From Nitrospirota bacterium (GTDB lineage: Bacteria; Nitrospirota; Thermodesulfovibrionia; Thermodesulfovibrionales; JdFR-88), in assembly GCA_021789735.1 (NCBI GenBank), contig JAJYJB010000032.1, positions 1 to 26,555 on the forward strand: DNA of 26,555 bases, written 5' to 3'. The translations under genes and the position numbers were made by a program. The number at the start of each line of letters is the position of its first letter. The first letter of the stretch is position 1. A model generated the notes under the pieces. The model saw only the letters and a program-made list of their open reading frames with translations, searched no databases and had not been told where the DNA came from. This document shows, one piece after another, positions 14,237-22,127 of the stretch.

Positions 14237-15646
14237 CTAACGTGAGCGCATTTTTAATACAAGGAATTTTTTTGTCCCTGGCCCCGTTTTGAACCGCTCA
14301 TCCCCCCTCAGCCCGGCCACCCATACGATGTCCCCCCCGGGGGCCACCACGATGGGCACCCCTCCGCGCTCGTCCCTCGGTATCTTTTCGTCCACGAAAA
14401 GGTCCTGCAGCTTCTTCTTTCCCCCGAAGCCCATCGGATGAAAAAAATCCCCGTCCCTCCTTCCGCGCACGGCAAGATAAACGCCCGTTTTCTCCGCATC
14501 AAGGACAACCATCTTTTTCCCGTCCACGTTTTCAGGCACATCCGCTTTTTCATATAACACATCCGCCGTAACGACGGCCCCGGTCTCGGGGATGGTGAGG
14601 CTCCCGGGGCATTCGAGCCCATAGGCCCCTATTCGCACCGGAGGCCTTGAGGTTATAAGTAGCGTCGAGTATTTCCTTACCGCCCTTATCCCGTGCGGCA
14701 AGTCCAGACTGTCGCCAGGAGCGCCGCTTTTTATAAGTCCTGTTATCTCTTCTATATGCCCGAAATCCAGCCCCCTCAAACCCTTGACCAGCTCAATGGC
14801 CGCGCGCAGGGTCCGCCTGAGAAGGGCGGTCTCCATCGATTCCAGGGGCACAAGATAGACCTCCACTTCCTCTTCCGTTTTCGACCTTAAAAGCCTCATG
14901 AGCGCCTTTAACACCGTGGATTCGAAATACCTGTCCTCATCGGCAAGCACCTGCGTGGTCCTCAGGATGGTTTCGCTCAGGTTGGGGTTGAACTGCCGCA
15001 AAACAGGCAGCAGGACGTGCCGTATCCTGTTTCTCTCATAATCGTCCTTCATGTTGGAGGAGTCCTGTACGTAGCCCGTAGAGGAGCCGGCCAGAAATTC
15101 CTCTATTTCGCTCCGGGAGGTCTCGATAAGAGGACGTATGATGGTCTTTTTTGTTTTGGTACGCCTTACCGGAGGGATGCCGCGCAGGCCTTTTGGGCCT
15201 GAGCCCCGCAGGAGCCGCATGAAGAACGTTTCCACCTGGTCGTCAGCCGTGTGTCCAAGCGCTATTTTTCCCGCGCCGAGCCTTGACGCGCAGGCATCGA
15301 GCAGCTCGTACCGGAGCGCCCTGGCCGCCTCCTGCTTTCCAAGCCGCTCCTTTTCCGCATACGCAAGGACGTCTATCTTCTCCGTGTGGAAGCCCACGCC
15401 ATGCTGCCCGCATATCCGCCTTGCGAACTCTGTCTCGCCGGGCGTCTCATTGGGCCTGAGGCCATGGTCTATGTAAATCGCATGCAGAGCAAGTCCAAGA
15501 TCCTCCCTGAAAAAAACCGCCAGCCCCTTGAGCAGGCTCACGGAGTCCGCCCCGCCTGAAAGCCCGATAAGCACAGTATCGCCCCGGGCGAGCATCGAGT
15601 ATTTCCTTACGGTCTCCCGGACCTTTTTTTCGAAAGGGTCTTTCAT
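14237..15646 (-). CDS. tilS: TilS, tRNA(Ile)-lysidine synthase
   Basis: ATP-dependent enzyme that converts C34 of tRNA-Ile(CAU) to lysidine so that the tRNA reads AUA. The 469-residue product has the PP-loop SGGADS (30-35), the conserved YIDHGLRP, ALGHTADDQVETFFMRLLRGSG and NxxxDYERNRIRHVLLP segments of the catalytic domain, and a C-terminal TilS_C-type domain (about 400-469, DFFHPMGFGGKKKLQDLF). ATA is used often for Ile throughout the window, which fits an essential role. The gene has no strong ribosome binding site. A short basic insert (RRTKTKKTII) in the catalytic half is encoded by another A-rich tract. Confidence 0.94.
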   Translation of the reverse strand: MKDPFEKKVRETVRKYSMLARGDTVLIGLSGGADSVSLLKGLAVFFREDLGLALHAIYIDHGLRPNETPGETEFARRICGQHGVGFHTEKIDVLAYAEKERLGKQEAARALRYELLDACASRLGAGKIALGHTADDQVETFFMRLLRGSGPKGLRGIPPVRRTKTKKTIIRPLIETSRSEIEEFLAGSSTGYVQDSSNMKDDYERNRIRHVLLPVLRQFNPNLSETILRTTQVLADEDRYFESTVLKALMRLLRSKTEEEVEVYLVPLESMETALLRRTLRAAIELVKGLRGLDFGHIEEITGLIKSGAPGDSLDLPHGIRAVRKYSTLLITSRPPVRIGAYGLECPGSLTIPETGAVVTADVLYEKADVPENVDGKKMVVLDAEKTGVYLAVRGRRDGDFFHPMGFGGKKKLQDLFVDEKIPRDERGGVPIVVAPGGDIVWVAGLRGDERFKTGPGTKKFLVLKMRSR

Positions 15647-15682
15647 GTGGAGTTTTAAATTTTCAAAATAAACAGTTTTTTA

Positions 15683-15698
15683 TTGGTTATACAACCAA
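15683..15698. promoter_or_regulatory. Small palindrome upstream of tilS
   Basis: TTGGTT-ATAC-AACCAA is a perfect 6-base inverted repeat with a 4-base centre. A related AGCTATACAGC lies 23 bases further on, sharing the TATACA core, so the pair could be an operator. It lies about 40 bases upstream of the tilS start. Confidence 0.3.
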
Positions 15699-15726
15699 AG
15701 ATTTATTAGCTATACAGCAAACCGAG

Positions 15727-15786
15727 CCCCCTCACCCTTCGCTTCGCTCAACCCTCTCCAGGGGGAGAGGGGATTTAGGGGTGAGG
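15727..15786 (+). repeat. Palindromic interspersed repeat, copy 2
   Basis: A 60-base imperfect palindrome from CCCCCTCACCC to GGGGTGAGG with the inner stem CCCTCTCC/GGGAGAGGGG and the GCTTCGCTC block. It is the opposite-orientation partner of the element at 9226-9285. It lies between hisF and tilS, where its hairpin could also limit transcription leaving hisF. Confidence 0.75.
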
Positions 15787-15838
15787 AAATATTTTTTGAG
15801 TATCAAGAATAAAAACAGAAGGCTCGGAATATGCGTTT

Positions 15839-16696
15839 TTAAAGCCTTACGGGCATGCCCCTGCCCCTCAGGTATTCCTTTGCCTGCCTGATGGAGTATT
15901 CCCTGAAGTGGAATATGGATGCGGCCAGCACCGCGTCCGCCTTGCCGCGTGAAAGCGCATCGTACAGGTGGTCGAGGGTGCCCGCCCCGCCGGAGGCTAT
16001 TACCGGGATCGAGACAGCCTCGGAGACAGCCCTTGTGAGCTCGATGTCGTAGCCGTCTTTTCTGCCGTCCCTGTCCATGCTTGTAAGCAGTATCTCCCCA
16101 GCCCCAAGCTCCTCCATGAATCTCGCCCATTTCACCGCGTCAAGGCCCATCGGCGTCCTTCCACCGTGGATATACACCTCCCAGGACCTTTTATCACCCG
16201 CGGCCCCGCCTGATGCGGCTTTTTGCTCCTCCAGCATAAGCTCCGGATGAGCGTACGCCCATTCGGGGGCCTTGCCGGCCTGGCTTCCCAGGGCGAACCT
16301 TTTGGCGTCGATAGCCACCACCACGCACTGTGAGCCAAACCTCTCCGCGGCCTGCCTGATGAACACGGGGTCCTTTACCGCGGTTGTGTTTATGGAGACC
16401 TTGTCGCTTCCGGCCTTAAGAAGCGCCCGGATGTCCTCCAGGCTTCTTATGCCGCCGCCCACCGTAAGGGGCATGAAGACCTCTTCGGCCGTCTTCATGA
16501 CGACATCAAGTATTATGTTCCTCTTCTCGTTGGAGGCGGTGATGTCCAGAAAAACAAGCTCGTCCGCGCCCTGTTCGTCATAGAAAATGGCGTTTTCCAC
16601 CGGGTCACCCGCGTCTCTCAGATCAACGAAGCTTACGCCCTTGACCACCCTTCCGTCCTTCACGTCCAGACACGGGATTATGCGCTTGGAGAACAT
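15839..16696 (-). CDS. hisF: HisF, imidazole glycerol phosphate synthase cyclase
   Basis: Cyclase half of IGP synthase. It uses ammonia from HisH to turn PRFAR into imidazole glycerol phosphate and AICAR in histidine synthesis. The 285-residue (beta/alpha)8 protein has both catalytic aspartates, D11 (IIPCLDV) and D130 (VVAIDAK), and the phosphate-binding loops [14 protein letters not shown] and IASGGAGT. A loop of about 35 residues (134-170, with a Gly/Ala-rich run) between AIDAKR and WEVYIHGGR is longer than in compact HisF proteins; E. coli HisF also carries a long loop there. It follows hisA by 13 bases. HisH is not in the window. Confidence 0.95.
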   Translation of the reverse strand: MFSKRIIPCLDVKDGRVVKGVSFVDLRDAGDPVENAIFYDEQGADELVFLDITASNEKRNIILDVVMKTAEEVFMPLTVGGGIRSLEDIRALLKAGSDKVSINTTAVKDPVFIRQAAERFGSQCVVVAIDAKRFALGSQAGKAPEWAYAHPELMLEEQKAASGGAAGDKRSWEVYIHGGRTPMGLDAVKWARFMEELGAGEILLTSMDRDGRKDGYDIELTRAVSEAVSIPVIASGGAGTLDHLYDALSRGKADAVLAASIFHFREYSIRQAKEYLRGRGMPVRL

Positions 16697-16709
16697 TTTT
16701 GGCTTGGCC

Positions 16710-17435
16710 TCAACCCTGTCCTTTGGCCAGCCTTATGGCCTCAGCCACGCTCAGTCTTCCGGTGTAGATGGCCTTTCCGGTTATGGCGCCCCAGAGTCCC
16801 TCTATCTGAAGGAGCCTTTTAATGTCCTCGATGCCCGAAATGCCGCCCGAGGCTATGACCGGGACGCCCGCGCTCCTGGCCATCTTTTCCGTCGCCTCGA
16901 AATTTGGCCCTGTAAGCATGCCATCCCTTGAGATGTCCGTATAGATGATGCCCGCGGCGCCGGCATCCTTCATCTTTTTGGCAAGCTCCGTGGCCTCCTG
17001 GCCAGTCGTCTCCACCCAGCCCTTTATCGCTACCTTTCCGTCCTTGGCGTCAATGCCGGCCACCACCTTCCCCGGGTGCCGTCCGCAGGCCTGCCGGAGG
17101 AACTCCGGGTCTTTGGCGGCAACGGTCCCAAGGATGACCCTCTCTATACCCATCGAAATCAGGAGGTCTATTGTATCCATTGTCCTTATGCCGCCGCCTA
17201 CCTCCAGGACCATATCCACGCCCTGCCTGATGGCCTTTATGCTGTCCAGGTTCCTCTGCGAGCCGGAAAAGGCGCCGTCCAGGTCAACTATGTGAAGTAT
17301 CTCCGCCCCGGCGGCCTTCCATCTTCTGGCGGTCTGCACCGGGTCATCCGAATACACCGTGGCGTCTTCGGCCCTCCCCTGCAGAAGCCTCACGCATTTG
17401 CCCTCTTTAAGGTCTATAGCGGGAATGATCAGCAT
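16710..17435 (-). CDS. hisA: HisA, ProFAR isomerase
   Basis: Phosphoribosylformimino-AICAR-phosphate isomerase, the histidine pathway step that supplies the HisF substrate. The start at 17435 gives the family-typical [17 protein letters not shown] and 241 residues; a longer frame exists but runs into the divergent gene. Both catalytic aspartates are visible (D8 in PAIDL and the Asp in IYTDISRDG), with phosphate-binding VGGGIRT and IASGGISG. There is no Shine-Dalgarno sequence. A TATACT box 6 bases upstream puts the expected transcription start on the ATG itself. It forms an operon with hisF. Confidence 0.95.
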   Translation of the reverse strand: MLIIPAIDLKEGKCVRLLQGRAEDATVYSDDPVQTARRWKAAGAEILHIVDLDGAFSGSQRNLDSIKAIRQGVDMVLEVGGGIRTMDTIDLLISMGIERVILGTVAAKDPEFLRQACGRHPGKVVAGIDAKDGKVAIKGWVETTGQEATELAKKMKDAGAAGIIYTDISRDGMLTGPNFEATEKMARSAGVPVIASGGISGIEDIKRLLQIEGLWGAITGKAIYTGRLSVAEAIRLAKGQG

Positions 17436-17441
17436 TCGTTT

Positions 17442-17449
17442 AGTATAAT
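17442..17449. promoter_or_regulatory. Overlapping divergent -10 boxes (hisA / DUF3108 gene)
   Basis: Minus-strand TATACT (17442-17447) and plus-strand TATAAT (17444-17449) share four bases. The minus box predicts transcription from 17435, the A of the hisA ATG; the plus box predicts about 17456, 4 bases before the ATG at 17460. Neither has a recognisable -35 element. Symmetrical -10 boxes driving both directions are known in bacteria. Confidence 0.5.
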
Positions 17450-17459
17450 ATATATGCCG

Positions 17460-18206
17460 ATGAAATATGCTTTTTCTTTTTCTTTGGCCGTGATCGCCGT
17501 GGCGGTGTTTCTCCCGTGCCTGCACGCCCAGGACCTCCCGTTCCGGGTGCCGGAAACGCTTACTTACGAGCTTGCCTGGGAGGGCATATATGCGGGCACC
17601 TCCACCCTGTCCATCTCACGTGACGGAAACGGCTACAGGATAGTGTCCACCGCCAAATCGGCCAACTACATATCGCTTTTCTACAAGGTCAGGGACCAGA
17701 TAGAGAGCGTCACCAGGGGGAATTCCTTTGCCTCCGACTCTTATGACATCAATTCGCGCGAAGGGTGGCACGTCAAGCACCTAGGCGTGCTTTTCGCTGG
17801 GGACGGCGGCAGAAAAAAGACCGAGTATATAGATTACCTGTCGCGTTCCGGGGACAAGCCAAAGGAGTTCACGACGCCCCCGGGCATCATGGACCCGCTG
17901 TCCAGCTTTTTCTATGTACGCACCCTGCCGCTCGTGGTAGGCAAGCCAGTGTATGCGACCATCTTTGACGACGAGAAGGTGTGGAACGTGAAGGTGAGGG
18001 TCCTTAAAAAAGAGCGGGTGCAGACCTGGGCCGGGACTTTCAACACCATCGAAATAGAGCCCCTGCTTAAATCCGGGGGCATATTCCGCAGAAACGGCGC
18101 CATTTACATATGGGTGACGGACGACGCAAGGCACATGCCCGTCATGCTCGCAAGCAAGGTGAAGGTAGGCACCATAAAAGCAGTCCTCGAAAAGGCCCAA
18201 TACTGA
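17460..18206 (+). CDS. DUF3108 periplasmic protein
   Basis: A 248-residue exported protein of the DUF3108 family; function not established. It has a signal peptide (hydrophobic 6-18, probable cleavage after HA near 23) and then a predominantly beta-strand domain beginning FRVPETLTYELAWEGIYAG, which is the family's usual opening, with DPLSSFFYVR in the middle and IYIWVTDDARHMPVMLASKV near the end. ATG 17460 is chosen over ATG 17454 because the predicted transcript start is about 17456. There is no Shine-Dalgarno sequence. Its stop is immediately followed by the TTG start of a glycosyltransferase, so it is the first gene of the envelope-glycan operon. Confidence 0.85.
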   Translation: MKYAFSFSLAVIAVAVFLPCLHAQDLPFRVPETLTYELAWEGIYAGTSTLSISRDGNGYRIVSTAKSANYISLFYKVRDQIESVTRGNSFASDSYDINSREGWHVKHLGVLFAGDGGRKKTEYIDYLSRSGDKPKEFTTPPGIMDPLSSFFYVRTLPLVVGKPVYATIFDDEKVWNVKVRVLKKERVQTWAGTFNTIEIEPLLKSGGIFRRNGAIYIWVTDDARHMPVMLASKVKVGTIKAVLEKAQY

Positions 18207-19007
18207 TTGAAGATATCCCTCGTTGTTTCCACATACAACACCCCTGAATATCTGAAAAAAGTCCTTGAAGGCATAAAACTCCAAACGGAGCGGCCGTACG
18301 AGGCGCTCATAGCGGACGACGGGTCCGGCCCGGAAACGGCTGAAACCGTGGAGAGATGCCGCCGGGCACTGCCCTTTCCGGTGGTCCATCTGTGGCAGGA
18401 AGACCGTGGCTTCAGGGCCGCAAAGATCAGAAACGAGGCCATCAAAAAGTCCTCCGGAGACTACATAATCGCCCTGGACGGGGACTGCGTCCCGGAGAGA
18501 CATTTCATCAGTGACCACGCGGCGCTGGCCCGGAAGGGGTTTTTTTTCCAGGGCAAAAGGATGCTGCTTGGCAGGCGTGCCTCGGCGTCCTTTGAACCGG
18601 CGCTTGCCCAAGAAACGGGTTTTCTTTTAAAGCTGTTTCTGTCGGGCGGGCTAAAGAACGCCCACCACCTTCTGAGGCTGCCCTTTATGCCGGGTTTTTC
18701 ATTCGGAGGCCGCTCGCTCAGAGGCACCAGGAGCTGCAACATGGGTTTTTTCAGGGAGGACCTTATGGCCGTAAACGGTTTCAACGAGGATTTCGTGGGC
18801 TGGGGGCGTGAGGATTCGGAGCTCGCCGCCAGGCTTTACAAATACGGGCTTGGCAGAAAGAGCCATCCGTTCAGGGCCCTGTGCTTCCACCTCTGGCATG
18901 AGGAAAACGACAGGTCGGGCCTCGAAAAAAATGAAGAGCTCCTGGCCGATGTGCTGGCCCGCCCGGAATACCGGTGCAAAAACGGCATCTCGAAATTGGG
19001 GAGCTGA
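18207..19007 (+). CDS. GT2 glycosyltransferase with galactosyltransferase-type C-terminus
   Basis: A 266-residue GT-A fold enzyme of family GT2, probably transferring a sugar during LPS core or O-antigen synthesis on the cytoplasmic face of the membrane. It begins MKISLVVSTYN and has DDGS (37-40), the metal-binding DGD (91-93) and the GWGREDSE motif (198-205) of the Glyco_transf_7C domain found in galactosyl/N-acetylgalactosaminyl transferases. The TTG start directly abuts the stop of the DUF3108 gene, with AAAAGG about 11 bases upstream. No membrane anchor is seen. The donor and acceptor cannot be deduced. Confidence 0.87.
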   Translation: MKISLVVSTYNTPEYLKKVLEGIKLQTERPYEALIADDGSGPETAETVERCRRALPFPVVHLWQEDRGFRAAKIRNEAIKKSSGDYIIALDGDCVPERHFISDHAALARKGFFFQGKRMLLGRRASASFEPALAQETGFLLKLFLSGGLKNAHHLLRLPFMPGFSFGGRSLRGTRSCNMGFFREDLMAVNGFNEDFVGWGREDSELAARLYKYGLGRKSHPFRALCFHLWHEENDRSGLEKNEELLADVLARPEYRCKNGISKLGS

Positions 19008-19008
19008 T

Positions 19009-19857
19009 ATGGACACGGAAAAGAAAAAGGGGAAAGAAAAGGTCCATGCTTCTGCAGCAATCATAGCCCGGAATGAGGCCGCGCGGATAGGACGTTGCCT
19101 GGGGTCCGTCGTTGGTCTTTTTGACGAGGTGGTCGTGGTCGTGGACTCAAGAAGCAGCGACGGGACGGAATCCATCGCCCGCAGTCTGGGCTGCAAGGTC
19201 TTTAAGGAGGACTGGAAGGGGTTTGGCGCCCAGAAGCAGAGCGCGGTGGAGAAATGCGCAAACGACTGGGTCTTTGTAATAGATTCAGATGAGGTCCTGC
19301 CCGCGGAAACGGCCAGGAAGATATCGGAGGCCGTGGCCTCCCCGAAGGCCTCCGCCTACGCCTTTCCAAGAAAAAACTACTTCCATGAAAAATGGATGAG
19401 GCATGGGGACTGGTGGCCGGACTGGCAGGTGCGCCTTCTGGACAAAAGGCACGGCCGCTTCCAGGGGGCCATACATGAGGGCTGGGCGCTGGAAGACGGA
19501 GAGCCCGGAAAAATCGACTCTCCGATAGAGCACTACTCTTTTGAAAACTATTCCTCAATGCTGAAGACCATGGACCGCTATTCCACGATCATAGCAGAGG
19601 ACATGTTTTTTTCCAGGGGAGCGCGCGCAAAAAATGCCCTTGCCCCGCTCTTCCACGCGGCCTGGATGTTCCTGAGGATATATATCATCAAGGCCGGTTT
19701 CCTTGAGGGTTTTGACGGCCTGGTCATGGCCCTGCTCAAGGCCGGAGGGTCGTTCTTCAAGTACGCAAAGCTCCTTGAGATCGAGCGGGGAGAAACGGGA
19801 AAACGGACTAAAGAAAAAAAATCGTCGGCCCGGGAGGGAATGGATGCCGGTGGATAA
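19009..19857 (+). CDS. GT2 glycosyltransferase, WaaE/KdtX-like
   Basis: A 282-residue GT2 enzyme resembling the WaaE/KdtX group, in which characterised members add glucose to heptose I of the LPS core. The N-terminus is basic (KKKGKEKVH), followed by AAIIARNEAARIGRCL, DSRSSDGT (46-53), the DSD metal motif (92-94) and the group's PRKNYFHEKWMRHGDWWPDWQVRLL stretch, given here only in part: the WWPDWQ core is the key. A hydrophobic C-terminal segment may associate with the membrane. The start at 19009 is preferred over a longer frame that reads into the preceding gene; GGGGAG lies just upstream. It overlaps the next gene by 14 bases. Confidence 0.87.
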   Translation: MDTEKKKGKEKVHASAAIIARNEAARIGRCLGSVVGLFDEVVVVVDSRSSDGTESIARSLGCKVFKEDWKGFGAQKQSAVEKCANDWVFVIDSDEVLPAETARKISEAVASPKASAYAFPRKNYFHEKWMRHGDWWPDWQVRLLDKRHGRFQGAIHEGWALEDGEPGKIDSPIEHYSFENYSSMLKTMDRYSTIIAEDMFFSRGARAKNALAPLFHAAWMFLRIYIIKAGFLEGFDGLVMALLKAGGSFFKYAKLLEIERGETGKRTKEKKSSAREGMDAGG

Positions 19858-20779
19858 AGCGCCGGCGGCCGGCGCGGATTGCGCCTTCATCCTGGTAAAC
19901 TACAACACGGGTGAATATCTTTTTGACCTCCTTGATTTCTTCGCCAGGGAAAAGCCCGCCCTGCCCTTTACATGCCAGATCATAGTGGTTGACAACAACT
20001 CCACCGACGGCTCGGCGGAGCGCCTGGCGGAAAGGGGCGATGTCCACCTGATAAGAAACAGCGAAAACCTTGGGTACGCAAAGGCCGTAAATGCCGGGAT
20101 AGAGGCGGCCGGTAAAAATTGTTGCAGATACATCTGCGTGCTCAATACCGACCTTAAGCTGGACGGACGGACTTTGCCCCTTCTCTGGGATTTCATGGAG
20201 GCAAATCCGGGGGCGATGATGTGCTGCCCCATGATATACAGCTCAAACGGCAAAGTGCAGGGTTTTTTCTTCAAGTTGAGCCCTTTTTTTATTCACATGG
20301 AATTTCTGAAAGCGGCGCATTCAAGTTTCATGAAGGCGGTCATAGGCCGTCTTAAAAAACCAATGGCCGTGGACGGAGTTGCCGGGACGTTTCTGTTTTT
20401 CAGGAGCGGGCTCGTAAAGCCAGGCGAAAAACTTTTCGATGAAGGCTATTTTTTCTATTTCGAGGACGCGGATTTGGCGGTGAGCCTGAAAAAAGCGGGC
20501 ATCAGGACCTTCATAGTCCCTGGCACTCACGTTGTCCATTTCGGCAGCCCAACGGATGTGGAGTTCAACTGGCGGCTTTTCTACAGGAACAAATACCTTT
20601 TCCTTGAAAAAAACTACGGCCGCATCCATGCCAGGCTTGCCCGCGCGATGGACCGCCTGAAGGTAAAGAGCAAGCTCCTCAAATATTCGCTTCTCAAACG
20701 GGTCTATCCAAGCAGGAGGGTGCTTTCCAAATACGGGCACTATAGCGGCATGGCGGAACGGTTCAGGGAGTTGGGGTAA
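19844..20779 (+). CDS. GT2 glycosyltransferase, rhamnosyltransferase-like
   Basis: A 311-residue GT2 enzyme similar in layout to O-antigen rhamnosyl- and related transferases. It shows ILVNYNTGEYL, DNNSTDGS (50-57), ENLGYAKAVNAGI, the DxD-like NTD (101-103), and the acceptor-side FYFEDADLAVSLKKAG and HVVHFGS segments. GGGAGGG at 19832-19838 lies 5 bases before the ATG at 19844, which decides this start over a longer frame. It is the last gene of the rightward glycan operon and faces the waaL-like gene. Substrate specificity is unknown. Confidence 0.87.
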   Translation: MPVDKAPAAGADCAFILVNYNTGEYLFDLLDFFAREKPALPFTCQIIVVDNNSTDGSAERLAERGDVHLIRNSENLGYAKAVNAGIEAAGKNCCRYICVLNTDLKLDGRTLPLLWDFMEANPGAMMCCPMIYSSNGKVQGFFFKLSPFFIHMEFLKAAHSSFMKAVIGRLKKPMAVDGVAGTFLFFRSGLVKPGEKLFDEGYFFYFEDADLAVSLKKAGIRTFIVPGTHVVHFGSPTDVEFNWRLFYRNKYLFLEKNYGRIHARLARAMDRLKVKSKLLKYSLLKRVYPSRRVLSKYGHYSGMAERFRELG

Positions 20780-20810
20780 AGCAATTTTTTTATTTTTTGT
20801 TTTTTGCTTT
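20778..20810. terminator. T-rich hairpin between convergent operons
   Basis: AAAGCAA (20778-20784) and TTGCTTT (20804-20810) are exact inverted repeats around a T-rich loop of 19 bases, starting on the stop codon of the last GT2 gene. It is a weak candidate terminator for the rightward operon; the stem is short and AT-rich. Confidence 0.35.
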
Positions 20811-20811
20811 T

Positions 20812-22071
20812 TCAGTCTGGAACGGACATGATGGCCGGTATGGCCATTATTACCCCCAGCGCCAGGGCGTTGTCAAAACCCCATATGAGCGTGTCGGTCA
20901 GACTGCCCAGAAGGAATATCGCCATGTAGCATAGCTTGAACCATGCCTCCGGGCTCCCTCGGCTCTCCCATGCCTCTTTTGTTATCCTCCACAGCAGCCA
21001 CAGCAGGATAAAAAATCCGGGCAGCCCCAGGTCTGCCAGATATGCCAGATAGCTGTTGTGGGGGTGATCTACGGATGAAAAACCCGGCGTGGCCGGTATG
21101 GCGTGCTCCCGCTCCAGGCGGGCCATCCCTGTCATGTAATCGCCCGTTCCAACCCCCAGAAGCGGATGTTCCAAGGCCAGCTTGAGCGCCCCTTCCCAGA
21201 ACACGAGGCGCAGGCCCATGCTCGTGTCCACATTTCCGCTCCTGTATCGCCTCAGGTCGTTCATGCCCGTCTGCACGCGCCACCGCACCATGGGAGACAT
21301 GGCCAAACCGATAATGCCAAACGCCGCCGCAGCCATCGCCAGCCGCCGCCAGCGCCCCGGGTAAATCATCCATAACGCCACGGGAAACAGAAGGACAAAG
21401 GCCGCCTGCCCAGCACGTCCGCCTGTTATTATGAGCTGGGTGAAAAAAAGCAGCGCCAGGACCGCGTTAAGCCAGCGCGGCAGCACGGCCTTGTGTTTAA
21501 GGTCGTAAACTATCCACAGCAGGGCGTTGGCAAGAGCCATGCTCAGAAAGATGTGGTTTGCATAGCCCGTGGGGCCTGTATAGGCGTTTATTTCCGTGTT
21601 CACGGGCAGCCATGAAGCAAGATGCATCCACTGGAGCCCTCCGATGATGGCGTTCAAGAAGAGACCCGCCAGGAACAGGCGCACGACGAGCTTGAAGCGT
21701 GCACGGTCCCACGGAAGCGCCGCCCCGGCGATGGCTATGGCAAAGCAGTTCAGCTTGAATAGCACATCAAGGCCGCGGGCCGTGTCGCTGGTCCAGAGCA
21801 TACCAAGCAGATTGATCGCTACAAGCGCGGCCATGGGCCAAAACCATGGCCGGGAAATGGCCTTCCTCAGGTCCCGCCAGCAGCCTCCTGCCAGCCAGGC
21901 CGCCGCGAAAAGCACCTTTGCTATGGATGCGCCAGAGGTGGACAGCGGCAACATGAAAAGCGTAAGGCCAAAGAGCGCGAATGCCCATGCATCGGCAGAT
22001 TTAAAAATTGAATGTGCTTTACCGCCTGATGATGCCTGCACAGAAGAGATCTCCGGCTTGTTCAAGACCAT
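20812..22071 (-). CDS. O-antigen ligase-like membrane protein (WaaL/Wzy_C)
   Basis: A 419-residue polytopic inner-membrane protein with about ten to twelve hydrophobic segments, of the Wzy_C/O-antigen ligase family. Such proteins join undecaprenyl-linked O-antigen to lipid A-core in the periplasm or polymerise O-units. The family's functional residues are kept: R219 in TGGRAG and H338 in the periplasmic HPHNSYL motif, followed by DLGLPG. The gene lies next to msbA and the GT2 genes, supporting an LPS role. TATAAT on the minus strand at 22081-22086 predicts a transcript starting 3 bases before the ATG, and no Shine-Dalgarno sequence is present. Ligase and polymerase cannot be told apart from sequence alone. 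Confidence 0.85.
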   Translation of the reverse strand: MVLNKPEISSVQASSGGKAHSIFKSADAWAFALFGLTLFMLPLSTSGASIAKVLFAAAWLAGGCWRDLRKAISRPWFWPMAALVAINLLGMLWTSDTARGLDVLFKLNCFAIAIAGAALPWDRARFKLVVRLFLAGLFLNAIIGGLQWMHLASWLPVNTEINAYTGPTGYANHIFLSMALANALLWIVYDLKHKAVLPRWLNAVLALLFFTQLIITGGRAGQAAFVLLFPVALWMIYPGRWRRLAMAAAAFGIIGLAMSPMVRWRVQTGMNDLRRYRSGNVDTSMGLRLVFWEGALKLALEHPLLGVGTGDYMTGMARLEREHAIPATPGFSSVDHPHNSYLAYLADLGLPGFFILLWLLWRITKEAWESRGSPEAWFKLCYMAIFLLGSLTDTLIWGFDNALALGVIMAIPAIMSVPD

Positions 22072-22080
22072 GACGCTGAT

Positions 22081-22086
22081 ATTATA
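22081..22086 (-). promoter_or_regulatory. -10 box just upstream of the waaL-like gene
   Basis: A perfect TATAAT on the minus strand, 9 bases before the ATG at 22071, gives an expected 3-base leader. No well-spaced -35 box is seen. Confidence 0.4.
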
Positions 22087-22127
22087 CAGGATATCTTTTC
22101 AGACAAGCGGAAAGCGGCAGGACTGCC

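Noticed and set aside
15839..16696. HisF loop insertion as evidence of a fusion
   Set aside because: The extra 35 residues sit in a loop known to vary in length, and both catalytic aspartates are intact, so it is ordinary variation.
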